64,000 bases of DNA from Sabethes cyaneus. Its lineage: Eukaryota; Arthropoda; Insecta; Diptera; Culicidae. This document shows, in pieces, positions 33,316 through 45,417 of this stretch (position 1 is its first letter; each line of letters begins with the position of its first letter). A program made the translations under genes and the position numbers. Where the stretch lies: positions 139,723,907-139,787,906 of the forward strand of contig NC_071353.1 in the NCBI RefSeq assembly GCF_943734655.1, written 5' to 3'. A model generated the notes under the pieces. It did not search any database. It was not told the origin of the DNA and worked only from the letters and a program-made list of their open reading frames with translations.

Positions 33316-33440
33316 TATATGCCAAACGCGGTCATGACGCATACTCTGAAAGGGAATAAATGTCTGGGGCGAAGATCATGATATTATTGCTTAAAATTGT
33401 TGAAAATGGGATTTGAAAGCCATAAATACCATAAATTTTC

Positions 33441-34240
33441 GCATTTGTTCCTGACGCACCCTGACCAAACAATTTTTTTGCGGCTTTTATAAAGAATACT
33501 TAAGTTCAACACCAAATTCATTTTTCTATACGAAGCCATATTGCCCTATTCTAGTATTTTTTTCTAGTATTTCTAGTATCATAAAAATTCATCAAAGCAA
33601 AGTATTTTGCAGAAAGAAAGTTATTATCAATCGGTTTTCCTGTCACAAGAAGCAACCAAAAACATTTTGCTAGAAATTGAAATAAACTAACTGAATATAT
33701 TTCTTTTGTTAAAACGACCAGTTTTCAAAAACTACAAAATTTCAGTGGCGCGTTGATTTGATCCACCTATTATATCAACATGCACGATAAAATTTAATGC
33801 GCACATGCTGCAAACGAACTAAGACAGCTCAAAATTCATTATTCATTCTATGGGATATTTTATAATGGTCGCTATAAATTAAATCGCTCAGAATGATCTG
33901 ACAGTAAAACTTTAACTTTTCTGCTCACGGATGTATTTTCAAGTTGACAAAGCTGGTGAACTGATTAAGCTTTTACCAAAGCGAAAAGCGAAAACCTTTA
34001 TATTAAATTATGACGGTGGCTGTCAAGCAACGAAAGCTTAATCGGTTTTATTGCTGCTTTCAGCAGAACGTGATACGTCTACTTGAGCTTATATAAACTG
34101 ATTCTTATAGAGGTTATAAAAACATTCTGAGGAGTGGACCACTTGGTCAGAAAGCAGTTTTATAGCGGTCATCAGAAAGTTCTGGTGGAGCTCATATACA
34201 AACGTAATAGAACTTGGAATTGTTACTTGGGTAGACAGAA
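33441..34240. other. Unclassified AT-rich sequence
   Basis: Contains the phrase GTTACTTGGGTA near 34,222, resembling the right end of the CCCAAG MITE family, but no partner terminus was found upstream. Confidence 0.35.
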
Positions 34241-34665
34241 AATTGGATTTAAAAAAGCACTTGAGATCGGAGATGAAATTGAAATTGAATAAGACTTATA
34301 ATTGGGCTTCAATAGGGACATTACAATAGACTTGAAATTGCATTTGACATCAGTTGAATTTGGAATCAAATTGTTCATTTGTTAAGTTTATTATAGAGTG
34401 GTTTGGAATTAAATTCGAATTGAATTAGATTTGAATTCAAACTTAAAATGGGACTTTATATTTGATTTGAAATTGAACTTCACATCGGAGTTGAAATAAG
34501 AACTAAGATAGACTTAAATGTGTCGTTAAAATGGGATATTAAATTAAATAAATTAAATTGGTTAAATTGGACTTTAGATCGGACTTAAAATGGGACATCA
34601 AACTAGACTCGTAATTTGACTTGAAATAAACTTAAATTGAACTTGAAATTGGATTTGAAATCGGT
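34240..34665. repeat. 12-bp satellite block C
   Basis: Degenerate GAAATTGGACTT units with TGGGACATT and TCGGAGATG variants, the same family as 17,560-20,460 but more eroded. Confidence 0.85.
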
Positions 34666-37618
34666 TGGAGCCCGCTATCGGACGATAGTTATGGTTAATT
34701 GTTTGTCGCATGCAAAACAAGCATTGCAACTGGCCCATATGTGACTTCAACACACAGCACATGAAACCATTTAGACCAGTTGAGAGGCGAGCTTGGTGAG
34801 CCTAGATAGCATATTTTGACATTTTTAGACTGCTTTTTGAGGGGCTATAGGTACAACTCGGAAGTCTTGTCTCAACGGAAAAATCCGCAACGACGAACGC
34901 CTTAATAGTCTCCCTGTTTTTTTGTTTCATGAATAAATCTGGAAAAACCGATCATTTGAAGAAGAAAAATGCAATTGAAATGTTTGATTTCGTATGGAAT
35001 TTGCTCCCTACTTACTTCTTTGTTATACATATATGAGTTTTGTCTGAAAATATGGGAATGGAGTTTCGTTATGCCTCGCATGCTAACTAAAATAGGAAAC
35101 TGAAGCTTTCAACCAAATTCTTTTCGTTCAAAGTCACGTACTGCAATTCTTGATAGGTTTTGAAAAGGTATCCGGATATTACCTGGACATAAGAGCTGCA
35201 TATCCGTTTTTCTCCAACTAAAAAGCTGCTTGAATAGAAAATAGCATCAAAGCAATGAAGTTATTAGTTGGAATCCTTCTCAGTGCGATTAGGGTGCTTC
35301 TGGCTAAAATGGAACGTTCATTTTCATCCAATATTCCCAAAGAGCTATAATTTAATAAACGTCAGCATTCAATCTAAATTGAGCACACAGCTCAGCCCGA
35401 GCTGTGTCATATTGTGAACAATGAATCCCAGCGGAGTATCGAACAGATCAGCCATTAGTTCGCTCGTCCACGCTAACATACATATTTGAATGTGGCACAA
35501 TGTCCTCCCGTGCATGGCACACATGTCCATCACTTCCCATTCACATCGGTAGACATCGTGAACAGACGACAAAGAACACAAAAAGCCACCCCATCCTACT
35601 CGAGCAACAGCAGCAGCAGCAGGTTGGTATTCGGTCATGCGATGCGGATAATGTAGCATTTCTACTAGCCAAAGTTCCCAGCGGTCAGTGGCGTCATCGA
35701 GGAGGAACACCCCGGCAGCATCGAGTCGCTTTGCGCCATACCATCGTCCCTGTTGATTCGATTTTCCGGGCTTGGTCACCGTGTCCGCATCGAGTGTACG
35801 ACAAAGTATCCTTCCTGCCCGGTTGATGTGCATTCCGAAACACACATCGGCCTGTCATCCAGCCAACAAACCGGTCATGCCTGCATTAGGTGGATTTCGA
35901 TGTTTACACACCGAGGGCATGGCTCGCAGGCCGGAGCCGTTACGAACCCGGATCCGGCTTCGGAATATTGAGCCACTCACTGAAATCTAATTCAGGTCGT
36001 TTGTCGGTTTGCTGGTAGCCAACCTAGCAATAGGTTCACCTCAGTTCCAGCCCAATCGAAATCTTATTAGAGAACGCACTTCGAAGGACGAATGGATGGA
36101 CGAACGGACGGAACGTTGCTCTATCTTCATCGGGGGGAAAATGAGCTTTTCAACCGGTGTTCTGACGTCGGCAAATTCTGTCCGGCTTCTATCGGTTGAT
36201 AGATCTCTTTTATCCAATCATTTTAACCCCTTCCAGGAGCAGAACAGCCAGCAGCAGAACGGTTTGACAAACATGGTAATTGTGGTTTTGTAATTTGATA
36301 AAGTGGAGAATTTATTTGTTATGATTGCAAACCCCTGCTGTAAGGCATGCATTGACGTGAACACGTTCAGCCTAGCCTTGATATAACTAATTTTTTCGAC
36401 CAATTTTGATTCGAATTCCGATTAACCTACCCTACATGCAATTCCAGGAGGGGTTTATCAAGCTTTCATTATTCTCAAATTGCTTCTCTTTGCTCTGAAC
36501 TGAGCTGTGATACATTCAAGTCACGTTTGCCGAACTTGATTAGGAATGAAGTGCCTCTATATATTTCCCGGTATTATTCGATTTTGATGCATTGACTACT
36601 TAGCAGTTAGCTTTTCTTCCCCCAATCCAATGTAAGTCATTTGCAATTTAGAAGGATTTTTCTGTTCAGTTTCCGAATACCTTTAAAAAAAAGAGGCTAC
36701 AAAGGACGTATCAGTCGAGAACAACTTGCTACATGCACAATGCCGAGACTTAGAAACCTAGCTTTGCCTGTTGGCTGGCAGGAGCAAATCCTGGTTGGCC
36801 CGTCTGGAGCTGACAGCTCGATGATGAAGGTTTCAGACGGCTGTTGTCGGGCTTCTTTTCTGCAAGAAACGGAAAAACGTCGAGCGGCGCTATTTGTGGC
36901 TTGGGAAAAGTTTTGCCGAAGTTTGCTACAGTCGATTTGCCTGCCACCGACAACCGACCGTTCGTCCGTCCGGTTTGGTTCACAGCCCAGAGTTAGTCGG
37001 ATGTGGAGAATATTCGGTCTACCTATCATGCGGTAAAAGCATTGTATTTTTCGGCTAAAGTAATCCTTTTCACCTTTCCTGTGCGGGGGTCGATTTAGAA
37101 TGTCAACCTGTTAGCTGTACCGGATGGAACGAACATATCCGGCTGCCGGTCGGTCGGTCGGTCGGTGACGTGCCGGTTCTGCGCGGGGATTATCCAGTGA
37201 AAATTCGACCATTCAAGTATCATTCGTACAGTTTTTCCTTTTCAATTTTGCATGGCTCGGAGGATGTAAGCTTAATTCGAAACAACGAGCTAGTTTCACC
37301 AGCAAAGTAGCTTCCGGAGGGCCGCGAATAGCGAAACATGTTTTCCATTTAGTTATTACCAGAACTGAAAGCAAGCCTCCCACTAGAAGATTCGTACCTA
37401 CCAATCAGAATGACCAGAAAGGAAAGTTTTTCTGAAAAGCAGGAAACGTCTCGCCCATATAGCATTCATCGAATAAAAGTTTGCCATAGAAAAGTGAAAT
37501 GAAGAAACATTATCGATCGATTGCCGATTGCCGGCCTTGAGTCATTATTATGGACGTTGGCAATCGACTGGACTTTTGCCTGTCAGTATACAACTTAATA
37601 CCAATGATAGTGATTTTA

Positions 37619-37636
37619 GGGGGGGGGGGGGGGGGG
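37619..37636. repeat. G18 homopolymer
   Basis: Eighteen consecutive G on the plus strand, followed by CGGAAACGAGGAGG. It could form a G-quadruplex. Length is likely to vary and is prone to assembly error. Confidence 0.95.
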
Positions 37637-38776
37637 CGGAAACGAGGAGGTGAACGTGAAGTTTTTTGGAATTATTTTACCCGGATGATGCCCACTACGA
37701 CCGAGTTAACAAGCAACATCAATATCTTTGTCGCACTTCGGAGAATACGGAGAATATCTTCTTCTTTTTTATGACCGACCATCTGTTAGTAAGCAGGGTA
37801 GAAGATAGATGAAACTTTTTTTTGTGATCCCTTTCCCCGGGTGGTGTAATAACATCCCTTGGCTTCATGGTTGGGCATAACACCTTAACATCAGATACAT
37901 TCGTAAAGTTCGCCGTGAAGATTTTGTGATATTTGTTTTGGTTGAGATGGAACCAAATAAAAGGGGCTAGCATCGGGCTTCGTAAACTCTTTCATATTTT
38001 GGTTATGACGGTTTGTTGACATTTCCCGGAATTTATTGCTTTGCCCGAAATAGATTTATGTTGTGTGTTTTATGAATTCGCACTGTGCAATCCAAAAGCA
38101 GCTCATAGAGTAAAACTCTTTTGATTATTTTGGAAAAGTATTGAAAAATGACTGATCTTGTTTCAGCAGGTCAAATTGGTAATAACGCTATTCTTATCCT
38201 TGTATTTGTGTTCTCAAGTTGCGATACTTTTCCCTGCTTTATCATTCGAATTTGGATCTACTTAAAAGAAAAAAAATCAGGTCAAAAGTAGAAAGGCATG
38301 CTTGACGTAGGCTTACGAACATTCATTCGTACTCTTAGTGTTGAAACCAGGGAACTTTGTACGGATTTCCAATTGAGATACGCTGGCTGAGTATTATTAG
38401 TGTATTATAAGAGAACAAAACAATTCGTAATTTCAATTCATTCTCTAAATCTAAATTGGTCGTCCTGAAAAGAGCTGTGTTGATTTATACCGGCTTGAGC
38501 GCACTGGCGTGCATTGAAGTAGGGCACCAACTTCTCCAAACATATTTGGGCTTATGAAAACCAATTATTTGAATACGTGTAATACCTAGCAGCGAGGAGT
38601 GATTTGACATGCTGATGTTCCACTTCTCAAACCGTGGACGAAGTACTAAGTAAGTAGCATAAAATACGAACGCATTTTACGCAAATAGCGTACGTGTAAC
38701 GTCTGTCCAAAATACATAAATCATCCTATTCGAGGAAGTCATTTCTCGTTGTGGTACTGATTAGATGAGCTTTGCC

Positions 38777-38965
38777 CGACCCATACACCTTCCAGCATTG
38801 GACAAAAGGTAGGAGTCAAAACGACTACTTGTTAAGCGTAGCTACCAATAACCCCTCCTCCCTCACCTTCCCGCTCTTTCCCCTCCACTCCAAAAAAATT
38901 TTCATTACTCTCCCCTAGCATCCCTCTATCAATTGTAGAACCACCGTTTCAAAAATATATTAATA
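38777..38965. mobile_element. Single-arm copy of the 16,818-17,239 fold-back MITE
   Basis: Runs from CGACCCATACACCTTCCAGC through TAGGAGTCAAAACGACTACT and CTTTCCCCTCCACTCC to CCGTTTCAAAAATATATTAA, the right arm of the family. The left arm is absent, so it is either half an element or a solo remnant. Confidence 0.75.
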
Positions 38966-39034
38966 AATCACTCTACCGGTGAGGGAAAGTGAGTGAGTAC
39001 TATCAGGTATAATGTGTGGGAATGATGAAGTTAG

Positions 39035-39143
39035 CCCAAGTAACAATTTGGGTTTTATTACACTCTTATGATGGCATTTAAGACCAAAATTGGCCTTAAA
39101 ACCCGTCATAAGAGTACAATAAAACTCACATTGTTCCTTGGGT
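39035..39143. mobile_element. Palindromic MITE, CCCAAG family, copy 2
   Basis: 109-bp near-palindrome from CCCAAGTAACAATTTGGG to TTGTTCCTTGGG, related to 3,525-3,612. Arms pair through TTTTATTACACTCTTATGA / TCATAAGAGTACAATAAAA. Confidence 0.75.
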
Positions 39144-39169
39144 AGTATTAGTATAGTAGTAGTATCAAA

Positions 39170-39525
39170 TGAATATGAAGTTAGAATAAGAAGAAGAGCG
39201 ACTGAGAGTGAATGGAGGTGAAAGGCAGTCGAAAGAGATATTAAGAAGAGAAGGGAGGTTAGGGCTCATTAAGAGAGATAGGGAGTGAGAGAAAGTAAGA
39301 AAGTAAGAAGCAGAGAGATTGAATAACAGAAATAGAGATTGACTGATTACGAGAAATTGATAGAAATAGTAAGACGTTATGAGAGATTGAAAGTATTTTA
39401 GTAAGAAAGAACGATTAAGAACGGCAGATTGAGAAGACACTGAGAAAGATAGATTTAGAGAGATTCAGAGAAGAAGAGAAACTGAAAGAGAACAAGACTG
39501 AGAGAGATACCGAGAAACAGCTTGC
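39170..39525. repeat. Polypurine tract
   Basis: About 350 bp of mostly A/G on the plus strand with recurring GAGAGATT and GAAAGA blocks. It is the mirror in composition of the pyrimidine tracts at 14-17 kb. Confidence 0.8.
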
Positions 39526-39780
39526 GAGAGCTCCTCGTAAGTCGGCTTAAGGCCTCTCGTAAGTCACGTTGAAACCTTTCCAGAGTCGTCTTAACGTCTT
39601 TCCTAAGTCGTCTTGAGTCTTCTCGTTAGTCATCTTGAAGACTCTCGAAAGTTGTCGATAGCTTTCGAGAGACCTCACGACGAGTTACGAGAAGCCTCAA
39701 GACGCGTTACCGGAGGTTACAAGGCGACTCACGGGAAGCCTCTAGACGACTTCCGCGAGACTTTAACGCAGTGATGGCCA
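39526..39780. repeat. 22-bp satellite with orientation switch, copy 1
   Basis: Units read in reverse complement (CCTCTCGTAAGTCGTCTTGA type) up to about 39,655, then in direct orientation (CTCAAGACGCGTTACGAGAA type) after the junction TGTCGATAGCTTTCGAGAGA. The same junction recurs near 40,915. Confidence 0.85.
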
Positions 39781-39973
39781 TACTGTGGCCAGCGGGTCGC
39801 ATGTGCCTTTTAAATATGGTCCTTGCGGCCCGCGGACTGATTTGATGGATGGTGGACAGGAACTAAACGCTAAATTCAGTAATGTCAGAAGTCATTCCGG
39901 CCCGCGGATCTAATAAGGAGATCTGATTTGATCCACATCATGCCTCGTAAGAAGCACACTATAGATCCATTTA

Positions 39974-40364
39974 CCCAGCAAACAATTTGGTTTGTATATT
40001 TCGGTTGCTACTGAGAGTTACGAAATCATATCCTTACAAAAAAGTTATATTTCACACCACCTAACAACACATAAGTACCAAAGTGGAGGCAATATACGTG
40101 CAAAAAATTAGAAAATTCTATATTGCATGCTATACAACCATCCTTGGAACATGCAACTTAATACTCCGCAATATATGATTAGGACATAAATGTTACAATC
40201 ATCTATGCTGCTTTATAATTCACAGCTATAAGTTGCATATCACGACACGCATGACTGCAAAACAACTTATTGTATACCTCGCTTTGACTAATCATTATGC
40301 AATATAAAATTGACATGCACACGACTTAATGTGGACTTTCCATTACGATCTTGTGTTATCTGGG
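39974..40364. mobile_element. 391-bp MITE with TA TSD, CCCAG termini
   Basis: Begins CCCAGCAAACAATTTGG and ends GATCTTGTGTTATCTGGG, with TA on both sides (39,972-39,973 and 40,365-40,366). The termini are imperfect inverted repeats. It is related internally to 25,843-27,882. No coding capacity. Confidence 0.6.
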
Positions 40365-40457
40365 TAGTTGATGCAACCGAATTACGACTGAAATTGGTCA
40401 TATTTTGGTTATCACAACAACTTCGTAACAACCGTTCTGGTAGGGCTATACCGTGGA

Positions 40458-41560
40458 CCCCACTGCCTTAAGGCGACTGTCGAGAAACTTCAAGACGACT
40501 TCCGAGAGCCTTAATACGACTTGCGAGAGACCTCAAGATGACTTAAGAAAGGTCTATGCCCTGTAAGAGGTCTCCAGACGCCTTACGAGACGTCTCAAAA
40601 TGACTTCCGAAACGCCTCAAGACGGCTTATGAAACGCCTTAAGACGACTTACGAGGGACTTAAAGCGACTTACGAGAGGCCTCAAGAAAACTTATGAGAT
40701 GCCTCAAGACGCCTTACGAGAAACTGACTTTCAAGAGCCATCAAGACGACTCTCTAGAGGTCTCAAGATGTCTTACGAGAGGCCTAGGTGGTTCGGGTTA
40801 AGTGATTAATTTAGGGTTTCGTAAATCATCTTTAGGCCTCTCGTAAGGCGTCTTCGGGCCTTTCCTAAGTCGTCTTGAGGCTTCTCGTAAGCCTTCTTGA
40901 GGACTCTCGTATGTCGTCGATGGCTTCCGAGAAACCTAAAGAAGGCTTAGGAGAGGTCCCAATACGACTTTCGAGAGGCCTCAAGCCGTCTTCCCAGAAA
41001 TCTCAAGATGTCCGAGTTTATGCGACAGCCCTAAAAACGCATCACGGGAGGCTGATGACGACTTACGAGAGCCCTCAAAACAATTTACAGGTTCTGAAGA
41101 CGACTTGTGAGGAGCTCCAAACGACTTACGAGAGGTTTTATAGCGACTTCAGCAGCAGGTATCAGCATCTTTGGCTCGAGCAGCACGTTCCTCACAATTT
41201 TATAGCGACTTACGCCAGGCCTTAAGAAGACTGTCGAGAGACGTCAAAACGGCTTTCGAAAGCTCACAAGACGACTTACGAAAAGCCTTAAGATGACTTG
41301 CGACAGGCTTAAAGGCGACCTTCGAGACAGCTCAAGACAACTTATGAGGAGCCTCAAGACGTCTTACGAAAGGCCTCACGAAACGTCTCTAGACGACTTA
41401 TGAGTAGCCACAAAACGACTTACGAGAGATCTCAAGACGCGTTTCGAGAGGCCTTAAGACGACTTACGAGAGGCCTCAAACTATTTACGAGAGGTCTCAA
41501 CACGATTTGTGAGGACTCTCTAGACTCCTTACGAAACATTTCAAGGCATTTTACGGACGA
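40458..41560. repeat. 22-bp satellite with inverted block, copy 2
   Basis: Direct units at 40,458-40,790, an inverted block at about 40,812-40,920, then direct units to 41,560. About 80 bp around the right switch point (40,861 onward) aligns with 39,599 onward at an offset of 1,262 bp. The frames at 40,875-41,225 and 41,400-41,603 are satellite artefacts. Confidence 0.9.
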
Positions 41561-41649
41561 AGTTTTTCTGCATAGAATTAGGCTAGACATGATTCATAGT
41601 TGATGTTGATTTTTGATGAGTGTTGAGATGTTAAGTTTTTACCATCGCT

Positions 41650-41786
41650 GCTACGAAAACGACAGTTGGAATACAGGACAATTACGGGGCTAGTGCAACA
41701 ATCCTACTGACTCTAGCAGCACCGCCCAGCCGAGATTCGAACATGCGACGACTGACTTGTTAAACTAGCATCATATCTCGAAGCTT
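41650..41786 (-). mobile_element. tRNA-derived SINE, copy 3
   Basis: Minus-strand copy with the B-box-like element at 41,734-41,742 and the body block ending GTCCTGTATTCC. Shorter at its tail than copies 1 and 4. Confidence 0.65.
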
Positions 41787-42129
41787 GCTTTGAAAATCGG
41801 TCAAAAAGTGATAAAAAGTTGACGAAAAGCTCCAAAGCAGCAATATCAAAAACATTCACCTAATGGCAATCCTGTTTTAATCTGCAACTCGTGAACGAAA
41901 AAAGCGCGAAAATTCTGCAAGAATATGAATTCTTTCGGAAGTATAGAATTTATGAAAAAGTTGGCTAGCCTGGACTAGCCAGATAGTTTCAACAAATTGA
42001 AAAGTGAGAAATTTCTATTAGGAAGCCATGGAACCTTTTGCATGATTAAGAAAAAGTTGTTAAATGAAGTAATCTTCCGATGGTTGAGTCAAACTTCAAG
42101 CATAAAATTGAATCTAAAACAAAAAAGAC

Positions 42130-42340
42130 GTTTAAAAAGCTTCAAAAAGGCGACAAAACATGCAAAAACGATTCCGAAAAGATGACGAATAATCGACAGA
42201 AAGACGACGAAGGAACGACACTTTTGTCAGAAAAGGCCAAAATAGAAAATGATCCCAAATTAAGCTCAGAATCGCTCTAAACCCCTTATAAAGGCCAGAA
42301 AAGGCAAAAAATGATCCCAAATTAAGTTCAGAAAAAATGT
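42130..42340 (-). repeat. 68-bp repeat family, inverted fragment
   Basis: Contains ATGATCCCAAATTAAGCTCA, GAATCGCTCTAAACCCCTTA and TAAAGGCCAGAAAAGGC, the reverse complement of the tandem 68-mers at 46,930-47,135 and 50,765-51,180. About two units. Confidence 0.8.
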
Positions 42341-44137
42341 CAAGTGAAAAACTTACTATTCTGCCAAAACTGACTGTCACGACGTTTTCCCTAACTCTTT
42401 TCTTTTGTTTCATTTTTTATGTCAGGTTCTACTGAAAAAAAAACATTTTCGCGGAAAGTTTTTCACCGAGTTATGCTTGTCAAGATAACCTGCAAAGCGT
42501 ATTTCTTTCCGATGGCGTGTGGGCTTTAAACGCGGATTTCTACTTAAAATACCTCATTAAACTTTACATGCTGAGTAATAGTTGCGTTCTGGTTCCTTTT
42601 TCAACCATGAATGTCTTACATAACCTCCACATCAGCGTGTAGAGAGCGCTAACTTTCCTCAAGTTCGACCCAACTGAAACGCGATAGCAGCCGTGACCGA
42701 GACACGCAACGCATCGCGAAGGTTCCTTTCTCGGGCTGCATACCGATTACTTACTTCTTGTGCACAAGGTCCAACGCTAATATTTATGCACCCCGGGAGT
42801 CGATGATAAGAAGCTGCACCGTTTTATTGCCACCATTAAGGCAGTATTTTTTCCCACAGCAGCGCAGCCCAGCGAATTGGGTGCAATTTCCGCGCAAGAC
42901 GGCACCTCCACGGTCGTCGCTTACCGCCGCCGCCGCCTGTCTCCCTAAGCGCTTCGCTGGGATGGCAGAAATTCCCGGAATGCCATCCGGTGAAGAAAAC
43001 GTCCTGCTCACGCCAGCCAAAGCAGCAGAAATTACAGCGCTCTCTGTTGCATAACTAGCGTCCCGTGCTCCGTGATCGGGGCTTTGTGGTGGTGGGGTTG
43101 TACATATATCAATAGAGTAGGAGGGCTCATAAAAAAGCTTCGTCATCAATGGAAAATTGCGGTTTGCGGATTTGTTCGATTGAAAACAGGTAGATATTGT
43201 CTGAGAAAAGTCACAGGGCGGTCAATAATCAGTTTTATTGAGTCATCCTATTATCCAAGCCGGTGCTGCAAAAAGAAGCGAGGAGAAACGGAAGCGTTTT
43301 AGTGCTGTTCCGTAGACTTCCTTCGCCGGTGTTGGGATAGCTGGCGAGACTGGCTATCACGCTGGTAGTTCTTGGTATGACACTTCCCTTCCTCCCGATT
43401 GGCTTGGATGTTTTGAAAATTCCTCAATATATAGCTGAGCTAAACCATACCGAACTGGTCGATTGGATGGTTGGATTTTGCGGAATATACGAAAAAATCC
43501 GGAAGCAGTAGGATTTTATCGAGCGATATGCTAGAACTGCCAAGCATGCTACTTCTTTTGCGAGGCAACCGTGGCCGCAGCCTGATTACCGACGGCGGAA
43601 CTGGAGAATGAGGGCTTAATTTCGAATAGCTTTTTATTTATTCAGGCTCTAAGTGCTGAAAGCCATCATTCGATGGTATTCGCTTGACAAGGCTGCAATT
43701 CGATAAGACACAACCAGAAACGGTTATGGTTCTCCTGCTGTAGAGAGTTACATCACTCTGTCTAGTTGCGCCATTGCATTGGATGCAAGCTAAATTGTGC
43801 ACGGAAGCATAGCTTGAAACTTTGGCCACGATTGAATTGCATTGTTGAGATTAAGTTTTGCTGACACAAATAACACAATCTGTCGAAGTTGTCCGCCACC
43901 GCTACCGCAAGCAATGTTGGCAATATTCATTTGTTTTTTCTTGTTGTGTCAAAACAGAAAAGTTCGATCACACGTTTTATTGAAACTGCTGCTTCATTGT
44001 TGTACGAGGTGGGACGGAGTGCAGCCACCTGCGTGTCAAGAAAATCCAATAAGGTTGTAGTGGATTCACCGCGTTTCTTTGTTCTTTCAATTGTTCCCGA
44101 AATTGAGGACATATTTCAAATGAGAATAACTGGAACA
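42341..44137. other. Unique sequence without a recognisable gene
   Basis: A GC-rich patch at 42,850-43,060 has opposing frames (98 codons plus, 121 codons minus), neither with a known motif. The rest is unremarkable. Confidence 0.4.
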
Positions 44138-44192
44138 GGGACTGGGACTGGGACTGGGACTGGGACTGGGACTGGGACTGGGACTGGGACTG

Positions 44193-44230
<38 letters not shown>

Positions 44231-44324
44231 ACTGGGACTGGGACTGGGACTGGGACTGGGACTGGGACTGGGACTGGGACTGGGACTGGGACTGGGACTG
44301 GGACTGGGACTGGGACTGGGACTG

Positions 44325-44362
<38 letters not shown>

Positions 44363-44581
44363 ACTGGGACTGGGACTGGGACTGGGACTGGGACTGGGAC
44401 TGGGACTGGGACTGGGACTGGGACTGGGACTGGGACTGGGACTGGGACTGGGACTGGGACTGGGACTGGGACTGGGACTGGGACTGGGACTGGGACTGGG
44501 ACTGGGACTGGGACTGGGACTGGGACTGGGACTGGGACTGGGACTGGGACTGGGACTGGGACTGGGACTGGGACTGGGACT
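44138..44581. repeat. (GGGACT)74 hexanucleotide array
   Basis: 444 bp of perfect GGGACT except two GAGACT variants (near 44,204 and 44,336, 132 bp or 22 units apart). Long frames of Gly-Thr, Ser-Gln and Pro-Val repeats on both strands result from the 6-bp period. Confidence 0.98.
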
Positions 44582-45281
44582 GTTTTCTCAAAGGTTTCAC
44601 CGTGATCCACCATGAAATAAATATGAAATGAAACTCACCATATTGCAGTATGTAAAGTAGCTGAGGTTGGCTGCGCATTTCTGCGCCCTTTTGAAATAAA
44701 GCCTCTTAAAAACTGATTGAAAATTAGACAAAAGCTGGAATAGCTCGAAAACCAAGACAGGTAGAGCTGCATTTCTTTCAGCAAAAAGGTCTATTATCAT
44801 AGTAAGTTAAACTTAATGGAACATCAAAATTGCGTAGAAGTCGAAATAACCAGAAAAAATTACAAAAACTGGTATTAAGGGGATACATTAGTTTGGAGCA
44901 CTATAACTTCTTTCCCTTAAGAGATAGAAGTTCTTTTTCCTGGACAAAAACTCCATAAATAACATTTTGTACAACTTTTTCTTGGACTTTGTTTATTACT
45001 GGCTTTAGATGAAAAAGTTAAATTGATTATTTATTGACCCACCCCCTTAGTGCAAATTTTTTCGGTATAATAAACAAGTACTTCAAAAATCAAGAAACTT
45101 TTGTGAAGACACAAATGCAGAAAACTTAGTAGTTTCTACGCAAAAGCTGATGTCCGCCTTTTTTTAAGCCGTCACTCTGTCCATCGTCCTATAACATCTG
45201 TTTTTAGCATTTTTGTCGCATTTTTCGGCAACGTTTTATCGGAGATTTTGTTACACTCTATTCATTTTATCGGATTATCTT
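44582..45281. other. Unclassified sequence
   Basis: No gene. TTAAGGGGATACATTAG at 44,877 resembles a TTAA-element end, but I found no matching right terminus. Confidence 0.35.
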
Positions 45282-45417
45282 CGAATAGCCGAGACACAAA
45301 TGGCCGAATCACAAAAAGTCATATTCGGCCGAAAATAATCACGACCTGCAGCCCGCAGAAACGTTGGGTATATGCTGTCCTTACTCGCTACCCCTCGTTC
45401 TGACTTAACTAAGGGAT

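Larger units (their letters stand above)
34666..39034. other. Unique, GC-richer interval without a recognisable gene
   Basis: The longest low-repeat part of the window apart from the copy at 38,777. A 158-codon minus frame (35,369-35,845) overlaps plus frames of similar length. Opposing frames at 36,641-37,036 and 36,697-37,029 behave the same way, so none is convincing. (GGTC)5 lies near 37,148 and G18 at 37,619-37,636. Regulatory or intronic function is possible but not shown. Confidence 0.45.

Noticed and set aside
34222..34233. GTTACTTGGGTA as a third CCCAAG MITE
   Set aside because: No matching left end within a plausible distance.
35369..35845. 158-codon minus frame
   Set aside because: Plus-strand frames of similar length overlap it, composition is ordinary, and no domain or splice context is seen.
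42758..43149. Overlapping plus and minus frames in a GC-rich patch
   Set aside because: Mutually antisense frames without motifs; GC content alone explains their openness.
43889..44678. Long frames of Gly-Thr, Ser-Gln or Pro-Val repeats around 44.1-44.6 kb
   Set aside because: Direct product of (GGGACT)74; open in several registers on both strands.
44877..45060. TTAAGGGGATACATTAG as a third TTAA element
   Set aside because: No inverted partner terminus with TTAA found downstream.
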